Shown in pieces: positions 17,540 to 25,719 of a stretch of DNA of 64,000 nucleotides. The translations under genes and the position numbers were made by a program. This DNA comes from an uncultured Burkholderiales bacterium (GTDB lineage: Bacteria > Pseudomonadota > Gammaproteobacteria > Burkholderiales > Burkholderiaceae_C), in NCBI GenBank assembly GCA_943908475.1, contig CALTTG010000017.1, forward strand, positions 10,744 to 74,743, given 5' to 3'. Positions within the stretch are counted from its first letter, which is position 1. Every line of letters starts with the position of its first letter. The notes below the pieces were generated by a model. The model did no database searches and was not told where the DNA came from. It worked only from the letters and a program-made list of their open reading frames with translations.

Positions 17540-18328
17540 GTGAAGCCCGACGTGCTGACCACCCAGGCCGTTGACCTGGTGGCGGGGCAGACTCCTTGGT
17601 GGCGTGCGCCCGTGGCGGTGTGGCGCTTGGCGCGAACCGTCATGTATCTGTTGTGGGTGGCGGGGCGCATGAGCCAGGGGTTCGAGCGGCTTAGCCCCTC
17701 GGTGCAGCAGCAGCGCATCCAGGGGTGGTCCTGGCGTGTCCTGCGTTGCCTGGGCATCCAGTTGGTGGTGCACGGCAGCTTTAGGCCGGGCGCCAAACTG
17801 GTGGTGGCCAACCACGTGTCTTGGCTGGACATCCTGGCCATCAATGCCACCCACCCGTCGAAGTTTGTGTCCAAGTCCGAAGTGGGGCAGTGGCCGGTGG
17901 TCGGTCGCATGGTGGTCTTGGCGGGCACCTTGTTGCTGGAGCGTGCTCGGCGACGCGACGCCATGCGCGTCATGGGGTTGCTCACATCGGCCTTGCGGGA
18001 CGGTGGCACCGCGGCGGTGTTTCCAGAGGGCACGACCGGCAACGGCCATCGCCTCTTGCATTTCCATGGCAACCTGCTGCAGTCGGCCATCGACGCCGAT
18101 GTGCCGATTCAGCCCGTGGCCATCCGTTACAGCGACCGCGAACACCTCGTCAGCCCTCAGGCGGCGTATGTGGGCGACACCACCCTGGTTCAGTCGCTCT
18201 GGTGGGTCGCCGGCGCCCAAAGGCTGTCCGTCACCCTGACGGTGCTGCCGCCGCAGCGGGTCACCCACGCGGACCGTCGAGCCTTGGCAGAGTCCCTGAG
18301 TGCGCAGATCGATGCGGCACTGCGCTGA
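17540..18328 (+). CDS. plsC: 1-acyl-sn-glycerol-3-phosphate acyltransferase
   Basis: A 262-residue membrane-associated acyltransferase that forms phosphatidic acid from lysophosphatidic acid, or acts on a related lyso-lipid. The catalytic block NHVSWLD (NHxxxxD) is present, followed by SKSEVGQWPVVG and the substrate-binding block VFPEGTTGNG. One hydrophobic segment near the N-terminus (RTVMYLLWVAG) may anchor it. The GTG at 17540 lies 14 bp after pyrC' and is the best start; no ATG occurs before the conserved region except one at the hydrophobic segment. Other lyso-acyltransferase roles, for example in ornithine lipid synthesis, are possible. Confidence 0.85.
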   Translation: MKPDVLTTQAVDLVAGQTPWWRAPVAVWRLARTVMYLLWVAGRMSQGFERLSPSVQQQRIQGWSWRVLRCLGIQLVVHGSFRPGAKLVVANHVSWLDILAINATHPSKFVSKSEVGQWPVVGRMVVLAGTLLLERARRRDAMRVMGLLTSALRDGGTAAVFPEGTTGNGHRLLHFHGNLLQSAIDADVPIQPVAIRYSDREHLVSPQAAYVGDTTLVQSLWWVAGAQRLSVTLTVLPPQRVTHADRRALAESLSAQIDAALR

Positions 18329-18462
18329 ACGCTGCAGCCGGCAATAGTGCACAGCGGTCAGGGTGATCCACGTGTCGTTGAACGAGTGATCGGCACACAC
18401 TGGTCACGGGGGGCAAGCGCCGACTTTGCGTTGCCACAAACCCGACGTGCGCGAGCGTCTCC

Positions 18463-18468
18463 TACAAT
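18463..18468 (+). promoter_or_regulatory. Putative -10 element of the desaturase gene
   Basis: TACAAT stands 24 bases before the desaturase ATG; AGAGG at 18481-18485 serves as ribosome site. No convincing -35 hexamer is visible. Confidence 0.45.
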
Positions 18469-18492
18469 CGCGGATTCGCTAGAGGTACCGCA

Positions 18493-19719
18493 ATGCTTGA
18501 TTTCCTGACCTCCTCGTCCCTGCTGGATGCCATCCTGGCCTGGGCCGATCAAGGTTTGCTCCATGCCACTTGGTGGCAGATTGTGCTGACGACCCTGCTG
18601 CTCACGCACATCACCATCGCGTCAGTCACCATCTTTTTGCATCGCTCGCAAGCCCACCGCTCGCTGGATCTGCACGCCATTCCCTCTCATTTCTTCCGCT
18701 TCTGGCTGTGGTTGACCACCGCCACCGTCACCAAGCAATGGGTGGCCGTGCACCGCAAGCACCACGCCAAGTGCGAGACGGCCGAAGACCCTCACAGCCC
18801 TGTGGCTCACGGCATCAAAACCGTCTTGCTGCGCGGCCGTGAGCTGTATGCCGTTGAAGCGGCGAACCTGGAAACCCAGAAGAAGTACGGCCACAACACG
18901 CCGAACGACTGGCTGGAAAACCACCTTTACACGCCCCATGCCGGCGTGGGCATCTTCTTGATGTTCCTGATCGACCTGGCCTTGTTTGGCGCCATTGGCA
19001 TCACGGTCTGGGCGGTTCAGATGGTGTGGATCCCCATCACGGCCGCTGGCATCATCAATGGTTTGGGCCACTGGTGGGGCTATCGCAACTTTGAAGCGGC
19101 CGATGCCTCCACCAACGTGAGCCCCTGGGGCATCCTGATTGGTGGCGAGGAGCTGCACAACAACCACCACACCTACCCGACGTCGGCCAAGTTGTCGGTC
19201 AAGCCGTACGAATTTGACATCGGCTGGGGTTACATCCGTGCCCTGGAAATGATGGGTTTGGCAAAGGTTCGCAAAACGCCACCTCGCCTGACGCTCGGTG
19301 AAGTCAAGCCGGTGGCCGATGTCAAAACGCTTGAAGCGATTGCCGCTCACCGCTATGAGCTGATGGCCAGTTACGCTCGCGAAGTGCGTCTGGCTTGCGC
19401 CTCAGAGCTCGCACGCCTGAAGTCGGAGCGCCAACAGGTGGCGGTTGAAACGCTGCAGCGCGTGCGCAAGTGGTTGCATCGCGATGACGACAAAGTGCCT
19501 GCGAATCTGCGCGGCGATGTGAGCAAGGCCCTTGCCGACAACCCCACCCTGGCCAAGCTGGTGGCCATGCGGGAAGAGTTGCGTCAGGTCTGGACCAAGA
19601 CCAATGTGTCTGCCGACCAACTGGCCCATGAGTTGCAAGCGTGGTGTCAGAAAGCCGAAGCCAGCGGCATCCAGGCCTTGCAAGAGTTTTCCGTGAAGCT
19701 TCGGGCCGCCAACGCCTGA
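18493..19719 (+). CDS. Acyl-CoA/acyl-lipid delta-9-type fatty acid desaturase
   Basis: A 408-residue membrane di-iron desaturase that introduces a double bond into fatty acyl chains, aerobically. The three His boxes are visible: HRSQAH at 50-55, HRKHH at 87-91, and HNNHH near 221-225. Two hydrophobic hairpins lie before the first and between the second and third boxes. The last 110 residues form a helical charged tail (about 300-408) that is long for the family and rich in Glu, Lys and Arg. It has its own promoter and a strong terminator, so it is probably monocistronic. Confidence 0.92.
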   Translation: MLDFLTSSSLLDAILAWADQGLLHATWWQIVLTTLLLTHITIASVTIFLHRSQAHRSLDLHAIPSHFFRFWLWLTTATVTKQWVAVHRKHHAKCETAEDPHSPVAHGIKTVLLRGRELYAVEAANLETQKKYGHNTPNDWLENHLYTPHAGVGIFLMFLIDLALFGAIGITVWAVQMVWIPITAAGIINGLGHWWGYRNFEAADASTNVSPWGILIGGEELHNNHHTYPTSAKLSVKPYEFDIGWGYIRALEMMGLAKVRKTPPRLTLGEVKPVADVKTLEAIAAHRYELMASYAREVRLACASELARLKSERQQVAVETLQRVRKWLHRDDDKVPANLRGDVSKALADNPTLAKLVAMREELRQVWTKTNVSADQLAHELQAWCQKAEASGIQALQEFSVKLRAANA

Positions 19720-19743
19720 TCAGGCACTGCAAGCGGCATCCAC

Positions 19744-19768
19744 AGCCCCGCCTTGGCGGGGCTTTTTC
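19744..19768 (+). terminator. Rho-independent terminator after the desaturase
   Basis: AGCCCCGCC pairs with GGCGGGGCT and is followed by TTTTT, 24 bases after the desaturase stop. The opposite-strand gene ends at the distal edge. Confidence 0.9.
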
Positions 19769-20462
19769 ATGGCTCGCCGTGCCTCTCCAGGTAGGTCTGC
19801 TGCCAGATCTTCATGAGTTGGCGGCGAAACGGCTTGTGGGCGGGCAAGTCGAGGGCGTCATCCAGCTGATACTCGCCGCCTGCTGGCGGCTGCCCTGGCA
19901 TCACCACGCGGGTGGTGCCCCGCACGGCCAGCTTGGTGTCGCCGCTCCGCATGATCACTTTCAGGGTTTTGGGGTCCACGCCCCCGCCACAGAACAGCAC
20001 GTAGGGCAGGTACACCTCGGCGATGCCGTCGTCGTCGGCATCGGCGGTCACGATCTGCGGCACGATGAAGTTGGCTTGTGCATCCAGCTCTGGGCACTCC
20101 ACGCCGTCCCGAAGCGCCCACTCGGCCACCCATCGATGGCCTTTCTGTCGCCATGACACGGCATACAGGGAAGGGCCCTGCCACGCAGCGGTGCCCGTGG
20201 CCTTGGCCGCGCGTCGACTGGCCTTGGCGTGGGGACTCTGCATCAAGGCCACCAGGTGGCGCCCTTCCTTGTCCTCGTAGCGCCAACCGGCCACCAGCGG
20301 GGCGGGCAGGGGCAGCTCCGCCTGGTGAAAGACGTGTGCGGCCACGGGCTGGGTCTCCACCGGGCTGGCGGCTTGCAAGGCGGGGGCAGCCCAGCACATC
20401 GGTGCGATCAGCGCGACAGTTGCCCCGCGTCGGGGGCCGGGCAGAGGTTTCCTGGGGGTCAT
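19767..20462 (-). CDS. Exported protein of unknown function, M949_RS01915-like
   Basis: A 231-residue protein with an N-terminal signal sequence: basic residues, the hydrophobic stretch ATVALIAPMCWAAP, and a likely cleavage after LQA near residue 30. The mature part has a short acidic loop TADADDDGIAEVYL resembling the Ca-binding loops of FG-GAP/EF-hand-like repeats, followed by KTLKVIMRSGDTKLAVRGTTRV. This pattern resembles, from memory, the family called M949_RS01915 surface polysaccharide biosynthesis protein; I cannot confirm that here. It is convergent with the desaturase. The ATG at 20462 was chosen because the signal peptide starts there; upstream in-frame sequence is low-quality. Confidence 0.6.
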   Translation of the reverse strand: MTPRKPLPGPRRGATVALIAPMCWAAPALQAASPVETQPVAAHVFHQAELPLPAPLVAGWRYEDKEGRHLVALMQSPHAKASRRAAKATGTAAWQGPSLYAVSWRQKGHRWVAEWALRDGVECPELDAQANFIVPQIVTADADDDGIAEVYLPYVLFCGGGVDPKTLKVIMRSGDTKLAVRGTTRVVMPGQPPAGGEYQLDDALDLPAHKPFRRQLMKIWQQTYLERHGEP

Positions 20463-20549
20463 GGGGCGGGGCGGTTGAACGGGGGGACAGACAAGTCCAA
20501 GCGTATCGCAGTGTGAGATGCCCCTGGGTTGCCTGTGACAGGCGGCAAC

Positions 20550-20584
20550 AAAAAACCCGCCGGGCTTGCGCGCTGGCGGGTTTT
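20550..20584 (-). terminator. Rho-independent terminator after rpmG
   Basis: Read leftward, AAAACCCGCC pairs with GGCGGGTTTT and is followed by further T residues, starting about 20 bases after the rpmG stop. Confidence 0.85.
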
Positions 20585-20602
20585 CAGTGGGGAAAGGCTG
20601 AA

Positions 20603-20773
20603 TCACTTCAGCTTGATTTCCTTGTAGGCCACGTGCTTACGAGCCTTGGGGTCGAACTTCATGAATTCCAGCTTTTCGGGCGTGGTCTTCTTGTTCTTGG
20701 TGGTGGTGTAGAAGTGGCCGGTACCCGCAGTGGATTCCAGCTTGATCTTTTCGCGTCCGCCTTTAGCAGCCAT
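20603..20773 (-). CDS. rpmG: 50S ribosomal protein L33
   Basis: A 56-residue protein of the large ribosomal subunit, starting MAAKGGREKIKLES and ending HVAYKEIKLK. The segment TGHFYTTTKNKK is typical of the zinc-independent (Cys-less) form of L33; no Cys knuckle is present, so it is the C-minus paralogue. It follows rpmB by 14 bp and shares its terminator. Confidence 0.97.
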   Translation of the reverse strand: MAAKGGREKIKLESTAGTGHFYTTTKNKKTTPEKLEFMKFDPKARKHVAYKEIKLK

Positions 20774-20787
20774 GGTTCAGTCTCCAA

Positions 20788-21021
20788 TCACAGTTCGCCA
20801 CGGGCGCGCAGGTCTGCCAAGACCTGGTCGATGCCCACTTTGTCAATCAGGCGCAGAGCAGCAGCGCTGATGCGCAGACGAACCCAGCGGTTTTCGCTTT
20901 CGACCCAGAAACGGCGGTACTGCAGGTTGGGCAGAAAACGACGCTTGGTCTTGTTGTTGGCGTGGGAAACATTGTTCCCGGACATCGGGCCTTTACCCGT
21001 GACTTGACAGACGCGTGCCAT
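20788..21021 (-). CDS. rpmB: 50S ribosomal protein L28
   Basis: A 77-residue large-subunit protein. It begins MARVCQVTGKGPMSGNNVSHANNKTKRRFLPNL, the family signature, and has the normal length. The ATG at 21021 was chosen because this N-terminus is universally conserved. rpmB-rpmG is the standard pair. Confidence 0.97.
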   Translation of the reverse strand: MARVCQVTGKGPMSGNNVSHANNKTKRRFLPNLQYRRFWVESENRWVRLRISAAALRLIDKVGIDQVLADLRARGEL

Positions 21022-21203
21022 GACGCTTCTCCGTTCGCTAATTTGCGCTTGTGTTGCGAAGCGGTGTTCAGAGCAGGACAGCCCTTCAGGCTCTCTTGGG
21101 TGAACACCCTTCCGGTGGGCAGGCCATCGAGATTTCAGCAAGCGCTTCCATCAAGACTTGTGTGGCCCGTCCATCCGGGACGATTGAGGAAAAACGAGAT
21201 CAT

Positions 21204-21236
21204 AGCACGGACTTGACGACTCGCCAAGTCCGTGCT
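21204..21236. terminator. Perfect 12-bp hairpin downstream of trxB
   Basis: AGCACGGACTTG and CAAGTCCGTGCT form a perfect 12-bp inverted repeat around a 9-base loop, about 20 bases after the trxB stop on the minus strand. The T-run (TTTTT) on that strand is ten bases beyond the stem, so it is not a textbook intrinsic terminator; it may protect the 3' end instead. Confidence 0.55.
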
Positions 21237-21256
21237 TGTTCTGGCGGCCTGTGGGG

Positions 21257-22210
21257 TCAGGCAGCGCCTTGTTCCAGAAAGCGTTGGGCGTCCAGGGCGG
21301 CCATGCAGCCGGTACCGGCGCTGGTGATGGCCTGGCGGTACACGTGGTCTTGCACGTCACCGGCGGCGAACACACCGGGCACGCTGGTCATGGTGGCAAA
21401 GCCCTGGTGGCCGCCACGCGTGATGATGTAGCCGTCTTTCATCTCCAATTGCCCCTTGAAGATGTCGGTGTTGGGTTGGTGGCCGATCGCGATGAAGCAG
21501 CCTTTGAGCGCCACCTCGGTGGTGGAGCCATCGTTCACGTTCTTCAGGCGAACGCATGTGACGCCACTCTGGTCGCCCAGCACTTCGTCCAAGGTGTTGA
21601 ACAGGTGCAGTTCGATCTTGCCGGCCGCCACCTTCTCCATGACCTTGTCGATCATGATGGCTTCGGCACGGAACTTGTCGCGGCGGTGGATCAGGTGCAC
21701 CTTGCTGGCGATGTTCGACAGGTACAAGGCCTCTTCCACGGCCGTGTTGCCGCCGCCAACCACGCAGACCACTTCGTCACGGTAGAAGAAACCGTCACAG
21801 GTGGCGCAGCCGCTCACACCGCGGCCCATGAAGGCCTGCTCAGAGGGCAGTCCCAGGTACTTGGCCGAGGCGCCGGTCGCGATGATCAGGGCGTCGGTGG
21901 TGTAGGTGCCGGCATCGCCCTTGAGTGTGAAGGGCCGCTTGGACAGGTCAACCTCGTTGATGTGGTCGAACACCATTTCGGTGTTGAAGCGCTCGGCATG
22001 TTGCTGGAAGCGCTGCATCAGGTCGGGGCCTTGAACGCCGTGCACGTCCGCGGGCCAGTTGTCCACTTCGGTGGTGGTCATCAGTTGGCCGCCTTGGGCC
22101 ATGCCGGTCACCAGGGTGGGTTTGAGGTTGGCACGGGCGGCGTAGATGCCTGCCGAGTAGCCGGCGGGGCCCGAGCCGAGGATCAGGACGTTGCTGTGCT
22201 TGGTCGTCAT
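21257..22210 (-). CDS. trxB: Thioredoxin-disulfide reductase
   Basis: An FAD/NADPH enzyme of 317 residues that reduces thioredoxin. The FAD-binding GSGPAG (12-17), the redox pair Cys135-Ala-Thr-Cys138 (GCATCDG), the NADPH-binding GGGNTAVEEAL and the second FAD motif VFAAGDVQD are all intact. It is divergent from the CRP-type regulator across a 244-bp gap. A TACAAT on the minus strand at 22337-22342 is a plausible -10, giving a leader of about 120 bases. Confidence 0.97.
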   Translation of the reverse strand: MTTKHSNVLILGSGPAGYSAGIYAARANLKPTLVTGMAQGGQLMTTTEVDNWPADVHGVQGPDLMQRFQQHAERFNTEMVFDHINEVDLSKRPFTLKGDAGTYTTDALIIATGASAKYLGLPSEQAFMGRGVSGCATCDGFFYRDEVVCVVGGGNTAVEEALYLSNIASKVHLIHRRDKFRAEAIMIDKVMEKVAAGKIELHLFNTLDEVLGDQSGVTCVRLKNVNDGSTTEVALKGCFIAIGHQPNTDIFKGQLEMKDGYIITRGGHQGFATMTSVPGVFAAGDVQDHVYRQAITSAGTGCMAALDAQRFLEQGAA

Positions 22211-22336
22211 AAGCGCCTTTCAGGAATGCGCAAGTATCGAATGGTTTGAATTGGGCCGTCAGTGGATGACAGGATGACCCCCTTGCCATCAGGCAGGATC
22301 AAAAAATGTCTAAAAATTCCGGCGCGCGTGCCGAAA

Positions 22337-22342
22337 ATTGTA
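22337..22342 (-). promoter_or_regulatory. Putative -10 element of trxB
   Basis: TACAAT on the minus strand lies in the divergent trxB/regulator gap, about 127 bases before the trxB start. No good -35 hexamer is visible 16-18 bases upstream. Confidence 0.35.
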
Positions 22343-22454
22343 GGGACTGGTGAGGAATGCCACAGATCGACACCCCAAAAAAGGGTGCCCGACCCCGGTG
22401 GCTTTCGTTTACCGCTGTTGCAAACTGCATCACGGCACAAATGAGGAGCTGCCC

Positions 22455-23126
22455 ATGGCCATGCTGTCCAATCTTGACCTGATCCGTCGGGTTCCGCTGT
22501 TTTCCATGCTCACCCAGGCGCAAGCCGAGGCCATCGCAGACAGCGTGGTCAAACGTCGTTTTCGGCGTGGCGAGCTCATTGTGGAGCGCGGTCGCAAAAC
22601 CAATGCGCTGTTCATCTTGCTGACCGGGCGTGCCCGGGTGGTGGCGGCCGACGAGCGAGGTCGGGAGGTCATCCTCGCCGTGCTGGAGGCGGGCGATTAC
22701 ATCGGCGAGATGAGCCTGATCGACAACGAGCCCCATTCGGCCACGGTTCGGGCCGAGGTGCAGACCGATGTGCTGCTGCTGGGGCGCGCTGAATTCGCAC
22801 GCTGCTTGCCGGAGAATTCCAGCCTGTCCTACGCCATTTTGCGTGGCTTGGTGCAGCGTTTGCGCAATGCGGATCGTCAGATCGAGTCGCTGGCACTGTT
22901 GGACGTCTACGGTCGGGTGGCCCGAGCCCTGCTGGACATGGCCGACGAAGACCATGGCGAGAAGGTGATTCGCTCGAAGGTGTCTCGTCAGGACCTGGCC
23001 AAGCATGTGGGCGCGTCGCGCGAGATGGTCAGCCGCGTCATGAAAGACCTGGAAGAGCGCGGGCTGATCCACACCCAGGAGACCGGCTCTGTGGTGCTCA
23101 AGGAGCACCTGGTGGCCACGGCCTGA
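22455..23126 (+). CDS. CRP/FNR-family transcriptional regulator, CRP-type
   Basis: A 223-residue regulator with an N-terminal cyclic-nucleotide-binding-like beta roll (GDYIGEMSLIDNEPHSATV resembles the phosphate-binding cassette) and a C-terminal winged helix with recognition helix in VGASREMVSRVMKDLEERGLI. It lacks the N-terminal Cys cluster of FNR; the only Cys is in EFARCLPE. It is therefore unlikely to be an Fe-S oxygen sensor and resembles CRP-like proteins. GAGGAG lies six bases before the ATG. It is divergent from trxB and upstream of ftsK, with a hairpin between. Confidence 0.88.
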   Translation: MAMLSNLDLIRRVPLFSMLTQAQAEAIADSVVKRRFRRGELIVERGRKTNALFILLTGRARVVAADERGREVILAVLEAGDYIGEMSLIDNEPHSATVRAEVQTDVLLLGRAEFARCLPENSSLSYAILRGLVQRLRNADRQIESLALLDVYGRVARALLDMADEDHGEKVIRSKVSRQDLAKHVGASREMVSRVMKDLEERGLIHTQETGSVVLKEHLVATA

Positions 23127-23176
23127 CCCTCTCTTTTCTTGAAACGCCGGGGTGACCGATGTGTCGCCCTTCGCAC

Positions 23177-23214
23177 AAGGACCACCTGTCGCGGTCGCCG
23201 CGGGGTGGTCCTTT
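23177..23214 (+). terminator. Hairpin with T-tail after the CRP-type regulator
   Basis: AAGGACCACC pairs with GGTGGTCCTT across a 17-base loop, followed by T and G. It lies between the regulator stop (23126) and the ftsK start. The tail is short, so efficiency is uncertain. Confidence 0.6.
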
Positions 23215-23219
23215 GCGTT

Positions 23220-23225
23220 CACAAT
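23220..23225 (+). promoter_or_regulatory. Putative -10 element placed six bases before the ftsK start codon
   Basis: CACAAT ends six bases before the ATG at 23232. Transcription from it would start at the start codon, as also seen for rarA and yqgE. No ribosome site precedes the ATG. Confidence 0.35.
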
Positions 23226-23231
23226 GATGGG

Positions 23232-25715
23232 ATGACCTTTCCACTGGGATCCCTTCAGGAGGAGGGGGCGCCTGCCCCCGATGAGCGCTCGCGCAAAGGG
23301 CGCAAAGAGCCGCGGGCCGATGCGTCGGCCGATGCGGCGGCGTCACTGCGTTTGACGGGCCGACTCAATCGACAAACGGGCGCGTCGGCCGTCGAGCCCG
23401 CTGTGCCCATCGAGACCACCTTCCGGTTCCAGGCGTGGTTGCTCCTGGGCGGAGTGGGTCTGATCTTGATGCTGCTGGCGCTGCTCAGTCACCATCCGCT
23501 GGATGCAGCGTTCACCACCTCTGGGCAGCACCTGGAGCCTTCGAACTGGGTGGGGGGCTTGGGTGCAATGGCCTCCGACCTGTCGTACGCCTTGCTGGGA
23601 CAGTCGTGTTGGTGGCTGATGGTGGTGGGGGCGCGCTCTTGGCTGGGGGGGCTGGCCCTTTGGTTGCGGCGTGACACGGCCTTGTCCAACCCGGTGTCGG
23701 CCCCTTACCCCCGCTGGCGCCTCTGGTTGGGCGTGGCCCTGCTGCTGGCGGCCAGTTGTACCCTGGAGTGGACGCGCTTGTACCGCCACGAGTTGTCCTT
23801 GGCCGGGCAACATGCCGGTGGCATTTTGGGCGCCACCCTGGGGCCTGTGGCCATGAAGTGGCTGGGGTTCAACGGCTCAGGCGTGGCCGCCATTGGCCTT
23901 TTGGTGGCGGGCATGGCCATGGCCTTGAAGTTCTCCTGGCTGGATGTGGCCGAGCGCATTGGCTCCCTGGGCGACTTGCTCAAAGAGCGTCGTGAGGCGC
24001 AGCGTGAGGTCGAGCAAGACATTCGCATCGGCGAAAAATCTCGCAAGGAACGCAAGCGCGTGGTCGCTGAAGAGCGTCAAGATGCCCACCCGGTTGAGCC
24101 CGTCATTCCGTTGGTCATCGAGACGCCGGTGGTGGAGGTGCCCAAGTCAGACCGGATCGTCAAGGAAAAGCAGAAACCGCTGTTCAGTGAGCTGGCCGAC
24201 ACGAAACTGCCGCAGATCGACCTGCTCGATGCCGCCGTGGGCCGGATGGAAACGGTGACGGCCGAGTCGCTGGAGATGACCTCTCGCATGATCGAGAAGA
24301 AGCTCAAAGACTTTGGCGTGGAAGTGCGTGTGGTGGCGGCCTCGCCGGGCCCGGTCATCACCCGCTACGAGATCGAGCCCGCCACGGGTGTGAAGGGCTC
24401 GCAGATCGTGAACCTGGCGAAGGACTTGGCCCGTTCGCTGTCGCTGGTCAGCATCCGCGTGGTCGAGACGATCCCCGGCAAAAACTTGATGGCGCTCGAG
24501 CTGCCCAACGCCAAACGGCAGATGATCCGCTTGACCGAGATCTTGGGCTCGCAGGTCTACAACGATGCGCAATCGATGCTGACCATTGGCCTGGGCAAGG
24601 ACATCGTCGGCGCCCCCGTGGTGGCCGACTTGGCCAAGATGCCGCACTGTCTGGTGGCCGGTACCACGGGTTCGGGCAAATCGGTGGGCATCAATGCCAC
24701 CATTTTGAGCCTGCTGTACAAGGCCGAAGCGCGCGACGTGCGCCTGATCCTCATCGACCCGAAGATGCTGGAAATGAGCGTCTACGAGGGCATTCCGCAC
24801 CTGTTGTGCCCGGTCGTGACCGACATGAAGCACGCCGGCAATGCCTTGAACTGGGCTGTGGGCGAGATGGAGCGTCGCTACAAGCTGATGTCCAAGATGG
24901 GCGTGCGCAACCTGGCGGGCTACAACAAGAAGATGGACGAGGCGAAGGCCCGGGGTGAGTTGGTGCCCAACCCGTTCAGCCTGACCCCGGACGAGCCCGA
25001 ACCTCTGGATCGACTGCCGCACATCGTCATCGTGATCGACGAATTGGCCGACCTGATGATGGTGGTGGGCAAGAAGATCGAAGAGCTGATCGCCCGCCTG
25101 GCCCAGAAGGCCCGCGCGGCCGGCATTCACTTGATCCTGGCAACGCAGCGTCCTTCGGTGGATGTGATCACGGGCCTGATCAAGGCGAACATCCCCACCC
25201 GCATTTCGTTCCAGGTGTCCAGCAAGATCGACAGCCGCACCATCTTGGACCAGATGGGGGCGGAGGCGCTGCTGGGCATGGGGGACATGCTCTACATGCC
25301 CTCGGGCACAGGCTTGCCCATTCGCGTGCACGGTGCATTCGTCAGCGATGACGAGGTGCATCGTGTGGTCGAATACCTCAAGACGCAAGGCGAGCCCAAC
25401 TACATCGAGGGCATTCTCGAAGGGGGCAACCTGTCAGACGAAGGCAGCAACCTCGACGGCTCACCCGCAGGGGGCGGCGACGGCGAACAGGACCCGATGT
25501 ACGACAACGCGGTCGCCATCGTGCTGCAGCACAAGAAGGCTTCGATCTCCTTGGTGCAGCGCCACCTGCGCATCGGCTACAACCGGGCGGCGCGCTTGCT
25601 GGAGCAGATGGAAAAATCCGGGCTGGTGTCCAGCATGGCGACCAATGGCAACCGCGAGCTGATTGTGCCGCAGCGTTCGGGTGAAGGCGGCACGGCCGCC
25701 CCGTGGGACCAGTGA
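23232..25715 (+). CDS. ftsK: DNA translocase FtsK
   Basis: A septal DNA pump of 827 residues that moves chromosome termini and links division with segregation. The N-terminus has about four membrane segments (about residues 60-240), followed by a short charged linker, so this is the short-linker form. The RecA-like motor has Walker A GTTGSGKS at 477-484, Walker B in HIVIVIDELADLMM, and the segment ATQRPSVDVITG. The C-terminal winged-helix gamma domain (about 760-820) carries the KOPS-reading helix in LVQRHLRIGYNRAARLLEQME. It ends four bases before the opposed DUF748 gene. Confidence 0.96.
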   Translation: MTFPLGSLQEEGAPAPDERSRKGRKEPRADASADAAASLRLTGRLNRQTGASAVEPAVPIETTFRFQAWLLLGGVGLILMLLALLSHHPLDAAFTTSGQHLEPSNWVGGLGAMASDLSYALLGQSCWWLMVVGARSWLGGLALWLRRDTALSNPVSAPYPRWRLWLGVALLLAASCTLEWTRLYRHELSLAGQHAGGILGATLGPVAMKWLGFNGSGVAAIGLLVAGMAMALKFSWLDVAERIGSLGDLLKERREAQREVEQDIRIGEKSRKERKRVVAEERQDAHPVEPVIPLVIETPVVEVPKSDRIVKEKQKPLFSELADTKLPQIDLLDAAVGRMETVTAESLEMTSRMIEKKLKDFGVEVRVVAASPGPVITRYEIEPATGVKGSQIVNLAKDLARSLSLVSIRVVETIPGKNLMALELPNAKRQMIRLTEILGSQVYNDAQSMLTIGLGKDIVGAPVVADLAKMPHCLVAGTTGSGKSVGINATILSLLYKAEARDVRLILIDPKMLEMSVYEGIPHLLCPVVTDMKHAGNALNWAVGEMERRYKLMSKMGVRNLAGYNKKMDEAKARGELVPNPFSLTPDEPEPLDRLPHIVIVIDELADLMMVVGKKIEELIARLAQKARAAGIHLILATQRPSVDVITGLIKANIPTRISFQVSSKIDSRTILDQMGAEALLGMGDMLYMPSGTGLPIRVHGAFVSDDEVHRVVEYLKTQGEPNYIEGILEGGNLSDEGSNLDGSPAGGGDGEQDPMYDNAVAIVLQHKKASISLVQRHLRIGYNRAARLLEQMEKSGLVSSMATNGNRELIVPQRSGEGGTAAPWDQ

Positions 25716-25719
25716 GCCC

